NCBI GenBank assembly: GCA_019245755.1
Contig: JAFARC010000064.1
Coordinates: forward strand, 37,432 to 101,431
Direction of reading: 5' to 3'
Length of the DNA stretch: 64,000 nt
Source of the DNA: Mycobacteriaceae bacterium
GTDB lineage: Bacteria > Actinomycetota > Actinomycetes > Mycobacteriales > Mycobacteriaceae
Below the pieces are notes generated by a model. That model saw nothing but the letters and a program-made list of their open reading frames with translations, searched no databases and was not told the origin of the DNA. Shown piece after piece: positions 39,528 to 47,801 of the stretch. The number at the start of each line of letters is the position of its first letter. The first letter of the stretch is position 1. Made by a program: the position numbers and the translations under genes.

Positions 39528-41690
39528 CTAGCCGGCGGCGGCCTGCAGCACCACCAGGGCGCGACCACCCACCTTCACCGCGGCCCCCGCGTCGATTGGG
39601 TTGAGGTCGTCGCCGGTGACTCCCAGTTCGGTGGTGTCGATCACCGCGACCCAGGCGGCGCCGAACTCCGCTGGCGGAAGCGTGAACTCGATCGGCTCGT
39701 GGTGGGCGTTGAAACACAGCACGAAGGAGTCGTCGGTCACCCGTTGGCCGCGGGGGTCACGGTCTGGAATTCCCAACCCGTTCAGGTACACCGCAACCGA
39801 CTTGCCGAAACCGGATTCCCAATCCTCGTCGCTCATCTCCGAGCCATCAGGCCTAAACCATGAGATGTCGGGTAGGCCCTCCGCGCCGCGGCGGCGCACC
39901 GGCAGACCGTTGAAGAAGCGGCGACGGCGAAAGACCGGGTGCGCGGCTCGCAGCGCCGACACCGTCGCCACGAATTCGATGAGGCCGCTGTCCGCCTCAT
40001 CCCAGTGCACCCATGTCAGCTCATTGTCCTGGCAGAAGCCGTTGTTGTTGCCGAGCTGCGTGCGGCCGAGCTCGTCCCCGTGGCTGATCATCGGCACCCC
40101 CTGCGACAGCAGGGTGGTGGCGATGAAGTTGCGTTGCTGGCGGCCCCGCAGCGCGTTGATCTCCGCATCGTCGGTGGGTCCCTCCACGCCGCAGTTCCAC
40201 GACCTGTTGTTGCTTTCCCCGTCGTTGTTGTCTTCTTTGTTGGCTTCGTTGTGCTTCTCGTTGTAGGACACCAGGTCCCGCAGCGTGAACCCGTCGTGGG
40301 CGGTGACGAAGTTGATCGAGGCCATCGGCCGGCGCCCGGTGTGCTCGTAGAGGTCCGCGGAGCCGGTCAACCGGTACGCGAACTCGTCGAGGGTCGACGG
40401 CTCCCCGCGCCAGTAGTCGCGTACCGTGTCGCGGAACTTGCCGTTCCACTCCGTCCACTGCGGCGGGAAGTTGCCGACCTGATAGCCGCCGGGGCCGACG
40501 TCCCACGGCTCGGCGATCAGCTTGACCTGGCTCACCGTCGGGTCCTGCTGCACAAGTTCGAAAAACGCCGCCAGCCGGTCCACGTCGTAGAACTCCCGGG
40601 CCAGCGTCGCGGCCAAGTCGAACCGGAACCCGTCGACGTGCATCTCGGTTACCCAGTAGCGCAGCGAGTCCATGATCAGCTGCAGCGCGTGCGGGTGGCC
40701 GACGTTGAGGCTGTTACCGGTCCCCGTGTAATCCAGGTAGTAACGGCGGTCATCGTCGACGAGCCGGTAGTAGGCGGCGTTGTCGATCCCTCGCATCGAC
40801 AGCGTCGGGCCCAGGTGGTTGCCCTCGGCGGTGTGGTTGTACACGACGTCGAGGATGACCTCGATGCCGGCTTCGTGCAGGGTGCGGACCATCGTCTTGA
40901 ACTCCTGCACCTGTCCGCCGGGTGTGGTGCTCGAGCTGTACTTGAAGTCGGGCGCGAAGAACCCGATCGTGTTGTAGCCCCAGTAGTTCGACAGGCCCTT
41001 TTCGACCAGGGTGGAGTCGTTGGCGAAGTGATGAACCGGCATCAACTCGATCGCGGTGACGCCCAGCCGTTGCAGATGCTCGATGACCGCCGGGTGGGCG
41101 ATCGCCGAGTAGGTCCCGCGGATACGCTCACCGATGTCGGGGTGGGTTTGTGTCAGGCCCTTGATGTGCGCCTCGTAGATCACCGAGTCGGCGTATTCGT
41201 GGCCGGGCGGCCGGTCGACGCCCCAGTCGAAGAACGGGTTGATCACCACCGACTTCGGCATGTTTGGCGCGGAGTCGTCGTCGTTGCGGCTGTCGGGATC
41301 GCCGAAGTTGTAGCTGAACAGCGGCTGACCCCACTCGAATGTCCCGTCGATCGCTTTGGAGTACGGGTCGACCAGCAACTTGTTTGGGTTGCAGCGGTGC
41401 CCGGCCGCCGCGTCGTAGGGGCCGTGAACCCGATATCCGTAGCGCTGTCCCGGTTCGACGTCGGGTAGGAAACCGTGCCACACGAACCCGTCGACCTCGG
41501 GCAGCACCACCCGAGTCTCCACGCCGTCGTGGAAAAGGCACAGCTCCACTCGTTCGGCCACCTCGCTGAAGAGCGCGAAATTGGTGCCCGAACCGTCGTA
41601 GCTGGCGCCAAGTGGATAGGCTTTGCCCGGCCACACCTCGGGCGGGTCGACAGCCTCGGTCATGGTCACATCCGGCCGTGGCGGCGCCAT
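39528..41690 (-). CDS. glgX: Glycogen debranching enzyme (GlgX/TreX)
   Basis: 720 aa GH13 isoamylase-type enzyme that cleaves alpha-1,6 branches. The N-terminal CBM48 region opens PGKAYPLGASYDGSGTNFALFS. The catalytic residues are D358 (DGFRFDLA), E394 (IAEPWD) and D466 (TAHDGFT). Length matches Rv1564c TreX, but divergence is visible in the first loop and the C-terminus, so it could be a second paralogue. An ATG at 41663 (MTEAVDPPEVW) is an alternative start. In mycobacteria it works with alpha-glucan made by GlgE/GlgB. Confidence 0.92.
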   Translation of the reverse strand: MAPPRPDVTMTEAVDPPEVWPGKAYPLGASYDGSGTNFALFSEVAERVELCLFHDGVETRVVLPEVDGFVWHGFLPDVEPGQRYGYRVHGPYDAAAGHRCNPNKLLVDPYSKAIDGTFEWGQPLFSYNFGDPDSRNDDDSAPNMPKSVVINPFFDWGVDRPPGHEYADSVIYEAHIKGLTQTHPDIGERIRGTYSAIAHPAVIEHLQRLGVTAIELMPVHHFANDSTLVEKGLSNYWGYNTIGFFAPDFKYSSSTTPGGQVQEFKTMVRTLHEAGIEVILDVVYNHTAEGNHLGPTLSMRGIDNAAYYRLVDDDRRYYLDYTGTGNSLNVGHPHALQLIMDSLRYWVTEMHVDGFRFDLAATLAREFYDVDRLAAFFELVQQDPTVSQVKLIAEPWDVGPGGYQVGNFPPQWTEWNGKFRDTVRDYWRGEPSTLDEFAYRLTGSADLYEHTGRRPMASINFVTAHDGFTLRDLVSYNEKHNEANKEDNNDGESNNRSWNCGVEGPTDDAEINALRGRQQRNFIATTLLSQGVPMISHGDELGRTQLGNNNGFCQDNELTWVHWDEADSGLIEFVATVSALRAAHPVFRRRRFFNGLPVRRRGAEGLPDISWFRPDGSEMSDEDWESGFGKSVAVYLNGLGIPDRDPRGQRVTDDSFVLCFNAHHEPIEFTLPPAEFGAAWVAVIDTTELGVTGDDLNPIDAGAAVKVGGRALVVLQAAAG

Positions 41691-41693
41691 GAT

Positions 41694-41966
41694 CTACGCC
41701 GGGTTTTCGTGGGTGACCGCGTGATAGCCGCGGGCGGTCGCCCGGTCCACCGCGGCGCGGACCAACCCGAACGTCAGCCCCTGCAGGGCCGCGGCGGTCA
41801 GCACCTCGCGGGAGGAGCGATTCAGGTCTTTGGGGTCGGGAGGGTTCTCCTCCTCGTCGCCGACGCGCTTCCAGATCTGGTTGAACACCGCGCCCGCCAG
41901 CAGTCCGCCGGCCACGCTGGTCGCGATCGAGAGGGCCTTGTAGGTGATCTTGGATGCTGCGCTCAC
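41694..41966 (-). CDS. Small DUF4235-like membrane protein
   Basis: 90 aa, GTG start. KITYKALSIATSVAGGLLAGAVFNQIWKRVG forms a hydrophobic helix followed by an acidic NPPDPKDLNRSSREVL linker and a second helix, AALQGLTFGLVRAAVDR. This pattern is typical of DUF4235. It ends 3 nt before the debranching-enzyme start, so they are probably co-transcribed. Function unknown. Confidence 0.75.
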   Translation of the reverse strand: MSAASKITYKALSIATSVAGGLLAGAVFNQIWKRVGDEEENPPDPKDLNRSSREVLTAAALQGLTFGLVRAAVDRATARGYHAVTHENPA

Positions 41967-42080
41967 GTCCCCGCGTATACCCCCGAAACACGCCGCCGAC
42001 ACGGCGGGCCGCAGGTTTGACGCCAAGCCGATTGGGCATGCGGACCGCACCGGGATTTTGCGGGATGCTGAGGAGGTCTG

Positions 42081-43259
42081 ATGCGCGCGGTGACATGGCA
42101 GGGGCGGCGGAAGGTTTCGGTCGACACGGTGTCTGACCCGCAGATCAAGGAGCCGACGGACGCGATCATCCGCGTCACGAGTACCAACATCTGCGGCTCC
42201 GACCTGCACCTGTACGAGGTGCTCGGCGCGTTCATGAGCCCGGGCGACATCCTCGGACACGAGGCGATGGGCGTCGTTGAAGAGGTCGGTGGGCAGACCG
42301 GGGACCTCAACGTCGGCGACCGCGTCGTGATCCCGTTCAACATCTCCTGCGGTCACTGCTTCATGTGCGATCACGGTCTGCAAAGTCAGTGCGAGACCAC
42401 CCAGAATCGCGATCAGGAAACTGGCGCAGCACTTTTCGGCTATTCGAAGCTCTACGGCGAGGTGGCCGGCGGTCAGGCGGAGTTCCTGCGGGTACCGCAG
42501 GCGCAGTACACCCATATCAAGGTTCCCGACGACGGGCCCGACGAACGCTACGTCTATCTGTCCGACGTGTTGCCCACCGCGTGGCAGGCCGTCGAATACG
42601 CCGACGTGCCCGATGGCGGCGCGTTGGTGGTCCTTGGCCTTGGCCCGATCGGCTCGATGGCGTGCCGCATCGCCGCGCACCGCGGCAACTGCCGGGTGAT
42701 CGGGGTCGACCTCGTGGCGGAGCGGCTGCGCCGTGCTCAGGAATATGGCGCGGAGGTCATCGACCTCAACGACCACGAAGCCGAATCGGTGGTGCTCGAC
42801 GCGACGGATGGCCGCGGCGCCGACTCGGTCATCGACGCGGTCGGCATGGAGGCACACGGCTCACCGATCGCGGAGGTGGCCCAGACGGCGGCGGGTTTCC
42901 TGCCCCCTCCTGTGGGCCGGGCGTTGATGCGCAACGCGGGTGTCGATCGGCTGGCCGCGTTCAACTCTGCGCTGTCCCTGGTGCGCCGCGGCGGCACTAT
43001 CTCGCTGTCGGGGGTGTACGGGGGCGCCGCCGACCCGATCAACATGATGGTGTTGTTCGACAAGCAGATTCAGCTGCGGATGGGCCAGGCCAACGTCAAG
43101 CGCTGGGTGCCGCAAATCATGCCGCTGCTGACCCCCGAAGACCCGCTGGGCGTCGAGTCGTTTGCCACCCACCGGTTGCCGCTTGCGGAGGCGCCCGGCG
43201 CCTACGAAACGTTTCAGAAGAAGGAAGACGGCATGATCAAGGTGGTGCTCAAGCCCTAG
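42081..43259 (+). CDS. Zinc-dependent alcohol/formaldehyde dehydrogenase-like protein
   Basis: 392 aa medium-chain dehydrogenase. Catalytic zinc ligands are in STNICGSDLHLYE (Cys) and GHEAMG (His-Glu). The structural zinc site is CGHCFMCDHGLQSQC. The NAD-binding motif is VLGLGPIGSMA. A long insertion and tail around LPPPVGRALMRNAGVDR fit the glutathione-independent formaldehyde dehydrogenase-like subgroup, but the substrate is not certain. ATG start with GAGGAGGTCTG immediately upstream. Confidence 0.88.
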   Translation: MRAVTWQGRRKVSVDTVSDPQIKEPTDAIIRVTSTNICGSDLHLYEVLGAFMSPGDILGHEAMGVVEEVGGQTGDLNVGDRVVIPFNISCGHCFMCDHGLQSQCETTQNRDQETGAALFGYSKLYGEVAGGQAEFLRVPQAQYTHIKVPDDGPDERYVYLSDVLPTAWQAVEYADVPDGGALVVLGLGPIGSMACRIAAHRGNCRVIGVDLVAERLRRAQEYGAEVIDLNDHEAESVVLDATDGRGADSVIDAVGMEAHGSPIAEVAQTAAGFLPPPVGRALMRNAGVDRLAAFNSALSLVRRGGTISLSGVYGGAADPINMMVLFDKQIQLRMGQANVKRWVPQIMPLLTPEDPLGVESFATHRLPLAEAPGAYETFQKKEDGMIKVVLKP

Positions 43260-43272
43260 ATTCCATTATGTA

Positions 43273-43306
43273 TATGTAATGGCTCATAGTATGTAATAGC
43301 TCATAG
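43273..43306. repeat. AT-rich tandem 17-bp repeat
   Basis: TATGTAATGGCTCATAG (43273-43289) is followed at once by TATGTAATAGCTCATAG (43290-43306), one mismatch. It lies 14 bp after the dehydrogenase stop and about 60 bp upstream of the promoter at 43364, in a local AT-rich patch. Confidence 0.85.
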
Positions 43307-43363
43307 TCGGCTGTCCTGTGCCCACGTCGAGGGGCGGTATGTAACGCCAAGGTCACGGCCTTC

Positions 43364-43392
43364 TTGACAGAGATTATGCTTGGATGCATAGT
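43364..43392 (+). promoter_or_regulatory. Consensus-like SigA promoter
   Basis: A perfect TTGACA at 43364-43369, a 17-bp spacer, and CATAGT at 43387-43392 (four of six to TATAAT). The predicted transcript would start near 43399 and read into the small ORF and TetR gene downstream. Confidence 0.65.
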
Positions 43393-43435
43393 CAGGGCTG
43401 CGGGACGCTTAGCTCCGCGAAATGAGGTAATCGCA

Positions 43436-43588
43436 GTGACGATGATTGAGCTGAATATCGCGGGCTACCACGGCACGCACACCAGCCCCGACTTCCGGGG
43501 GTTTAGGGCGACCTGGCTGCACGGCTGGCGCGGCCGTCACCGCAGGGCTTGCGGTCGCCAGCAGGCCGCCGGACCCAGGGCGGCATGA
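43436..43588 (+). CDS. Small leader ORF coupled to a TetR gene
   Basis: 50-residue ORF opening with GTG (VTMIELNIAGYHGTHTSPDF), preceded by GAGGT 8 nt upstream. The C-terminal half is basic and Gly/Arg rich. Its TGA overlaps the ATG of the TetR gene as ATGA, so translation of the two is coupled. It resembles no protein I know. It may act as a leader peptide or simply couple translation; whether the peptide itself matters is open. Confidence 0.5.
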   Translation: MTMIELNIAGYHGTHTSPDFRGFRATWLHGWRGRHRRACGRQQAAGPRAA

Positions 43589-44232
43589 CGGTACGCGGAC
43601 TTGTCGAGGCGGTGAGCCCCGCCAAGGGCGGTGGCCGCCGCACGACCCGGCGCAGGATGCTGACCAGCGCGGTGGAAGTGCTTCGCGAGCGCGGGGCCGC
43701 CGGCGTCACCATCGACGAAGTGCTGGCACGGAGCAAGGCGCCGCGCGGTTCGGTGTACCACCATTTTCCCGGCGGCCGTAGTCAGATTTTGATCGAGGCG
43801 TTGCGCTATGCCGGCGACTCGATGACGTCGGCGATCGACAACGCCGCATCCGCAGGGCCGATGGTGCTGCTGCACCAGTTCGTCGACTCGTGGGAAGAGG
43901 TGCTGCGGGAAAGCGATTTCGCCGCTGGCTGCCCGGTGGTGGCCGCCGCGATCAGCACCACCGAGGAGGACCCCCGGCTGTCGGCCGACGCGTCAGAGAT
44001 CTTCTCCCGGTGGCGCGCCGCGTTGGCGCGGTCGTTCGAGGCCGACGGCTTCGGCGCCGACGACGCCGCGGCGCTGGCCATCGCCACGATCGCCGCACTC
44101 GAGGGGGCCGTCGTGTTGTGCCGCTCACTGCGCAGCGCCCAGCCGCTGCGCGAAGTCACCGATCAGCTCGAGTTTTTGATCGATGCCAAGAGGTTCGTCA
44201 GCCGATACGGCAGGCGCGTCGTGCCTCAGTGA
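43585..44232 (+). CDS. TetR-family regulator (LmrA/YxaF-like)
   Basis: 215 aa. The N-terminal helix-turn-helix is TRRRMLTSAVEVLRERGAAG, VTIDEVLARSKAPRGSVYHH and FPGGRSQIL. The ligand-binding half contains CPVVAAAISTT, typical of the YxaF/LmrA group. The start ATG 43585 overlaps the leader ORF stop. It is preceded by a strong promoter and may act on the upstream dehydrogenase region; the operator is unknown. Tail-to-tail overlap of 7 nt with the TetR gene at 44226. Confidence 0.85.
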   Translation: MTVRGLVEAVSPAKGGGRRTTRRRMLTSAVEVLRERGAAGVTIDEVLARSKAPRGSVYHHFPGGRSQILIEALRYAGDSMTSAIDNAASAGPMVLLHQFVDSWEEVLRESDFAAGCPVVAAAISTTEEDPRLSADASEIFSRWRAALARSFEADGFGADDAAALAIATIAALEGAVVLCRSLRSAQPLREVTDQLEFLIDAKRFVSRYGRRVVPQ

Positions 44233-44861
44233 GCCGGCGCGCCGCGGCCGACCACCGCGATCGATGCGGTCACGGCGGCGTCGACGATGCTGCGCACGTC
44301 GCGCTTGTCCTCCACCGTCTGCGCTGTCAGCTCGCGTAAACCGCCGAGCAGTATCACCGCGATGGGCTTGGAGATCGGCGGCAGCTTGGCCCGGCGGAAC
44401 CCCGGGCTGTCGGTCAGGTCGACGAGCATCTTGGTGAGGTCCTCGATGCCTCGCCGCTGCACCGGTCGCACCACCGTGCCCAGCGCGGGCATCTCCCGGA
44501 TCCAGCTCAGCGTGATCGCGGGCCGCGACTCGATTGACTCGACATACGCGTCGATCGCCTGGCGGATTTGGTCCTGCCAGAACGCCTGGGGATCCACGGC
44601 GGCCCGAATCTGGGCCATCATCTCCTGGTTGGCCGTCCACAGCAGCTCGATGAAGCACTCCTCCTTGCTGCTGAACTCCTGGTAGAAGGTGCGTTTCGAG
44701 GTGCGTGCATGCCGGACGATGTCGGCAATCGTCGTATCGCGGTAACCACGTTCGGCTATCGAGTCGGCAAGGCCGTCTAGCAATCGGCGACGAAACGGGC
44801 GTGCGTCGCCGGTCAGCTCACCCGCGACGGTGACGTCGGCCCTGCCGTCCGCGACCGTCAT
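44226..44861 (-). CDS. TetR-family regulator (possible Rv0135c counterpart)
   Basis: 211 aa. The DNA-binding domain is RRRLLDGLADSIAERGYRD, TTIADIVRHARTSKRTFYQEF; the C-terminal half is all-helical. Start ATG 44861 has AAGGAAG upstream. Just upstream lies a 7-6-7 bp inverted repeat around GGTACC, probably its own operator. Position next to msrA suggests it corresponds to Rv0135c, which adjoins cyp138 in M. tuberculosis; I infer this rather than establish it. Confidence 0.83.
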   Translation of the reverse strand: MTVADGRADVTVAGELTGDARPFRRRLLDGLADSIAERGYRDTTIADIVRHARTSKRTFYQEFSSKEECFIELLWTANQEMMAQIRAAVDPQAFWQDQIRQAIDAYVESIESRPAITLSWIREMPALGTVVRPVQRRGIEDLTKMLVDLTDSPGFRRAKLPPISKPIAVILLGGLRELTAQTVEDKRDVRSIVDAAVTASIAVVGRGAPAH

Positions 44862-44912
44862 GTCCAGGCTTCCTTCCCCCGCGCGGTTGGCCGCGCACAC
44901 CCTTGCCTCACC

Positions 44913-44932
44913 ACGGTACTACCGGGTACCGT
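44913..44932. promoter_or_regulatory. Inverted repeat ACGGTAC-6-GTACCGT upstream of TetR gene
   Basis: ACGGTAC (44913-44919), six bases, and GTACCGT (44926-44932) form a 20-bp dyad, 52-71 bp before the TetR start. A further GGTACC occurs about 30 bp on. The 9-mer GGGTACCGT recurs upstream of the CYP138-like gene. Predicted autoregulatory operator. Confidence 0.6.
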
Positions 44933-45020
44933 ACAACAAGACCCATCCGATACTGCGCGGTACCGGAACCGAATCTGCCCCGCCGGATCGTCATGCACCG
45001 GCGTTGATCACGGTGGGCTG

Positions 45021-45542
45021 TCAGCCGCCGGCCGGCTGCGTCGCGCGCCGGGGCAGCTTCCAGCCCGGCCGGATGTAGTGGCAGGTATAGCCGTTCGGGT
45101 AGCGCTTCAGGTAGTCCTGGTGTTCGGGCTCCGCTTCCCAGAAGTCACCGGCGGGGCTGACCTCGGTCATGACCTTGCCCGGCCAGAGACCCGAGGCGTC
45201 GACGTCGGCGATCGTGTCCAGCGCGATCTGCTTCTGCTCGTCATCCAGGTAGAAGATCGCCGAGCGGTAGCTGGTTCCGATGTCGTTGCCCTGGCGGTTC
45301 TTGGTGGTCGGGTCGTGGATCTGGAAGAAGAATTCCAGCAGCGCCCGGTAGTCGGTCTTGGCCGGGTCGTAGGTGATCTCGATCGCCTCGGCGTGGCCCG
45401 GGTGGTTGCGGTAGGTGGCGTTGGCGTTCTGCCCGCCGGTGTAGCCGACGCGGCTGGACAGCACGCCGGGCAGCTTGCGGATCAGATCCTGCATGCCCCA
45501 GAAGCACCCCCCAGCCAGGATTGCCTTGCGATATGTCGTCAC
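45021..45542 (-). CDS. msrA: Peptide methionine sulfoxide reductase MsrA
   Basis: 173 aa repair enzyme reducing methionine-(S)-sulfoxide. The catalytic motif is GGCFWG at 11-16 with nucleophile C13. [15 protein letters not shown] and [11 protein letters not shown] are conserved. Resolving cysteines differ from E. coli; C154 in YTCHYIRPG is a candidate partner. It starts 2 nt after the msrB stop, forming an msrB-msrA operon. It matches Rv0137c. Confidence 0.96.
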   Translation of the reverse strand: MTTYRKAILAGGCFWGMQDLIRKLPGVLSSRVGYTGGQNANATYRNHPGHAEAIEITYDPAKTDYRALLEFFFQIHDPTTKNRQGNDIGTSYRSAIFYLDDEQKQIALDTIADVDASGLWPGKVMTEVSPAGDFWEAEPEHQDYLKRYPNGYTCHYIRPGWKLPRRATQPAGG

Positions 45543-45544
45543 TG

Positions 45545-46000
45545 TTACTTCTCCTCGTTGTCGAACAGGCTCAGGTATCCGCCGTAGCCCTGGGCCTGCA
45601 GATCGTCGCGGTGGATGAATCGTAGTGCCGCGGAATTGATGCAGTACCGCAAACCGCCCGCACCGCGCGGACCGTCACCGAAGACGTGGCCCAGATGGCT
45701 GTCGCCATCGGCCGACCGCACCTCGGTGCGGATCATCAAATGGCTGAAGTCCCGCTTCTCGACGACGTTGCCTGCCTCGATCGGTCTGGTGAAGCTCGGC
45801 CAGCCGGTGCCGCTCTCGAATTTGTCGACCGAGGCGAACAACGGCTCACCGGAGACCACGTCGACGTAGATGCCCGGCTCCTTGTTGTCCCAGTATTCGC
45901 CGGTGAACGGCCGCTCCGTGCCGTTCTGCTGGGTGACGTGGTACTGCTCGGGGCTCAGCGCGTCGATGGCCGCCGGGTTCTTGTTGTACCGACCGGCCAC
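45545..46000 (-). CDS. msrB: Peptide methionine sulfoxide reductase MsrB (zinc-free type)
   Basis: 151 aa enzyme for methionine-(R)-sulfoxide. The start GTG 46000 follows AGGAGG. The catalytic Cys is C120 in [22 protein letters not shown] and [10 protein letters not shown] are active-site segments. The two CxxC pairs that bind structural zinc in many MsrB proteins are absent: GEPLFAS stands where one is expected. This places it in the zinc-free class. It is followed by msrA, giving repair of both sulfoxide forms from one transcript. Confidence 0.94.
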   Translation of the reverse strand: MAGRYNKNPAAIDALSPEQYHVTQQNGTERPFTGEYWDNKEPGIYVDVVSGEPLFASVDKFESGTGWPSFTRPIEAGNVVEKRDFSHLMIRTEVRSADGDSHLGHVFGDGPRGAGGLRYCINSAALRFIHRDDLQAQGYGGYLSLFDNEEK

Positions 46001-46096
46001 GTGCCCTCCTGGGTTGCGCCGTCGGAACTGGTCATGGTGTGCAACCGCGGCGCCCACCGCAATCATCCCCCACGCGAAGCCCTCGACAACCCCGGG

Positions 46097-46110
46097 TAGA
46101 ACGTGTTCTA
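46097..46110. promoter_or_regulatory. KstR-like operator TAGAACGTGTTCTA
   Basis: This 14-mer fits TnnAACnnGTTnnA, the consensus reported for KstR, the cholesterol/lipid regulon repressor. It lies 10 nt before the GTG of the Rv0138-like gene. With no room for a leader, the transcript may be leaderless. Confidence 0.7.
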
Positions 46111-46120
46111 GTTTGGTGCT

Positions 46121-46627
46121 GTGACGGGTCGGGCCTTCAGCCGTGCGGAGCTGACCGCCGCGTTCGAGCGTTTCGAGCGGACGGTGGCCCGGGCCGCCGC
46201 GACCCGGGACTGGGATCCGTGGCTGGACCAGTACACCGACGACGTCTGCTACATCGAGCACGCGGCGGGAACCTGGACCGGGCGCGAAGAAGTTCGTGCC
46301 TGGATTCGCAAGACGATGACCACCTTTCCGGGCAGCCACATGACCGCGTTCCCGACGCTGTGGTCGGTGGTGGACGAGCCGACGGGCCGGATCATCTGCG
46401 AGCTGGATAACCCGATGGTCGACCCGGGCGACGGCACCATCATCAGCGCCACCAATATCTCGATCGTCACCTACGCGGGGGACGGCCTGTGGTGCCGCCA
46501 GGAGGACATCTACAACCCGCTTCGGTTCGTGCGGGCGACGATGAAGTGGTGCCGCAAGGCACAAGAGCTCGGCACGCTGTCCGATGAGGCGGCGGCCTGG
46601 ATGCGCCGGTACGCGGGGCAGCAATGA
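46121..46627 (+). CDS. SnoaL/NTF2-like protein (Rv0138-like)
   Basis: 168 aa cone-shaped NTF2-like fold. The [20 protein letters not shown] and [12 protein letters not shown] segments and a conserved helix pattern match the SnoaL/limonene-epoxide hydrolase-like group. Length and neighbours match Rv0138. Catalytic role unknown. GTG start without an obvious ribosome-binding site; the KstR-like site just upstream suggests lipid or sterol control. ATGA-coupled to the epimerase gene. Confidence 0.82.
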   Translation: MTGRAFSRAELTAAFERFERTVARAAATRDWDPWLDQYTDDVCYIEHAAGTWTGREEVRAWIRKTMTTFPGSHMTAFPTLWSVVDEPTGRIICELDNPMVDPGDGTIISATNISIVTYAGDGLWCRQEDIYNPLRFVRATMKWCRKAQELGTLSDEAAAWMRRYAGQQ

Positions 46628-47649
46628 GTATCCAACCCAAGCTGGTGATCGGCGCCAACGGGTTCCTGGGATCGCACGTCACCCGCCAGCTGGTCGAAGG
46701 CGGCGCCCAGGTACGCGCCATGGTCCGGGCCGGCAGCAACACCACCGGCATCGACGACCTGACGCTGCAACGCGTTCACGGCGACGTCTTCGACACCGAC
46801 ACGCTGAGGCGGGCGATGGCCGGCTGCGACGTCGTGTACTACTGCGTGGTCGATACCCGGGCGTGGCTGCGCGACCCGGCGCCGCTTTTCCGCACCAACG
46901 TCGAGGGCACCCGCAACGTGCTCGAGGTTGCCAGAGAGGCCAACCTGCAGCGGTTCGTGTTCACCAGCAGCTACGTCACGATCGGTCGTCGCCGCGGGCA
47001 CCGCGCCACCGAGGACGACGTCCTGAAATGGCGGCCGCCGCTGGGGCGCTATGTGCTGTCACGGCTACAAGCCGAGCAGGTTGTGCTGCGGTATGCGCAC
47101 CAGTACGGACTGCCCGCCGTTGCGATGTGCGTGTCCACGACGTACGGCAGCGGTGACTGGGGACAGACGCCGCACGGCGCGATGATCGCAGGCGCGGCAT
47201 TCGGCAAGCTGCCGTTCGTGATGGACGGCATCCAGCTCGAAGTGGTGGGTGTCGACGACGCCGCGCGAGCGATGATCCTGGCCGCTGAGCGTGGCCGCAA
47301 CGGCGAGCGCTACATCGTGTCGGAGAAGATGATGACGAACGCCGACATCGTCCGCATCGCCGCCGAGGAAGCCGGCGCGCCGATGCCACGCCGCTCGGTG
47401 CCGGTACCTGCCCTCTACGCGCTGGCGGCGATGGGCAGCCTGAAGGCCCGGTTCAAAGGCACCGACGAGCACCTGAATCTGCCGTCGGTGCGGCTGATGC
47501 GGGCAGAGTTCGAGGTGGACCACGGCAAGGCGGTGCGGGAGCTCGGCTGGCAGCCGCGACCCGTCGAGGACTCCATCCGCGCCGCCGCCCGATTCTGGGT
47601 CGAACTGCGGGCGGCGATGCGCAAAGCCAAAGCAGCACAAACCGATTAG
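46624..47649 (+). CDS. NAD-dependent epimerase/dehydratase (Rv0139-like)
   Basis: 341 aa short-chain dehydrogenase of the extended type. The NAD-binding motif is [16 protein letters not shown] near residues 8-23. The active-site Ser/Tyr/Lys pattern is not fully canonical: FTSSYVTIG is clear, but the expected YxxxK is replaced by [10 protein letters not shown], so the activity may differ from sugar epimerases. It is translationally coupled to the SnoaL-like gene. 3-beta-hydroxysteroid-dehydrogenase-like activity is one option given the KstR-like site. Confidence 0.8.
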   Translation: MSIQPKLVIGANGFLGSHVTRQLVEGGAQVRAMVRAGSNTTGIDDLTLQRVHGDVFDTDTLRRAMAGCDVVYYCVVDTRAWLRDPAPLFRTNVEGTRNVLEVAREANLQRFVFTSSYVTIGRRRGHRATEDDVLKWRPPLGRYVLSRLQAEQVVLRYAHQYGLPAVAMCVSTTYGSGDWGQTPHGAMIAGAAFGKLPFVMDGIQLEVVGVDDAARAMILAAERGRNGERYIVSEKMMTNADIVRIAAEEAGAPMPRRSVPVPALYALAAMGSLKARFKGTDEHLNLPSVRLMRAEFEVDHGKAVRELGWQPRPVEDSIRAAARFWVELRAAMRKAKAAQTD

Positions 47650-47801
47650 CCGATCGGCGCGATGCCGCGTTGCGTTTCGCACAATCGCACGTTGGTCAGG
47701 CCGTCGGGCCGCTGAACCGGTCGCCCGGTATTGTCGGGGCGTTGTCACTCGAGCAGAGGTCAGCGCGGCCGTGGGTGATGTGACTGAAGGATTGGTTGCC
47801 C

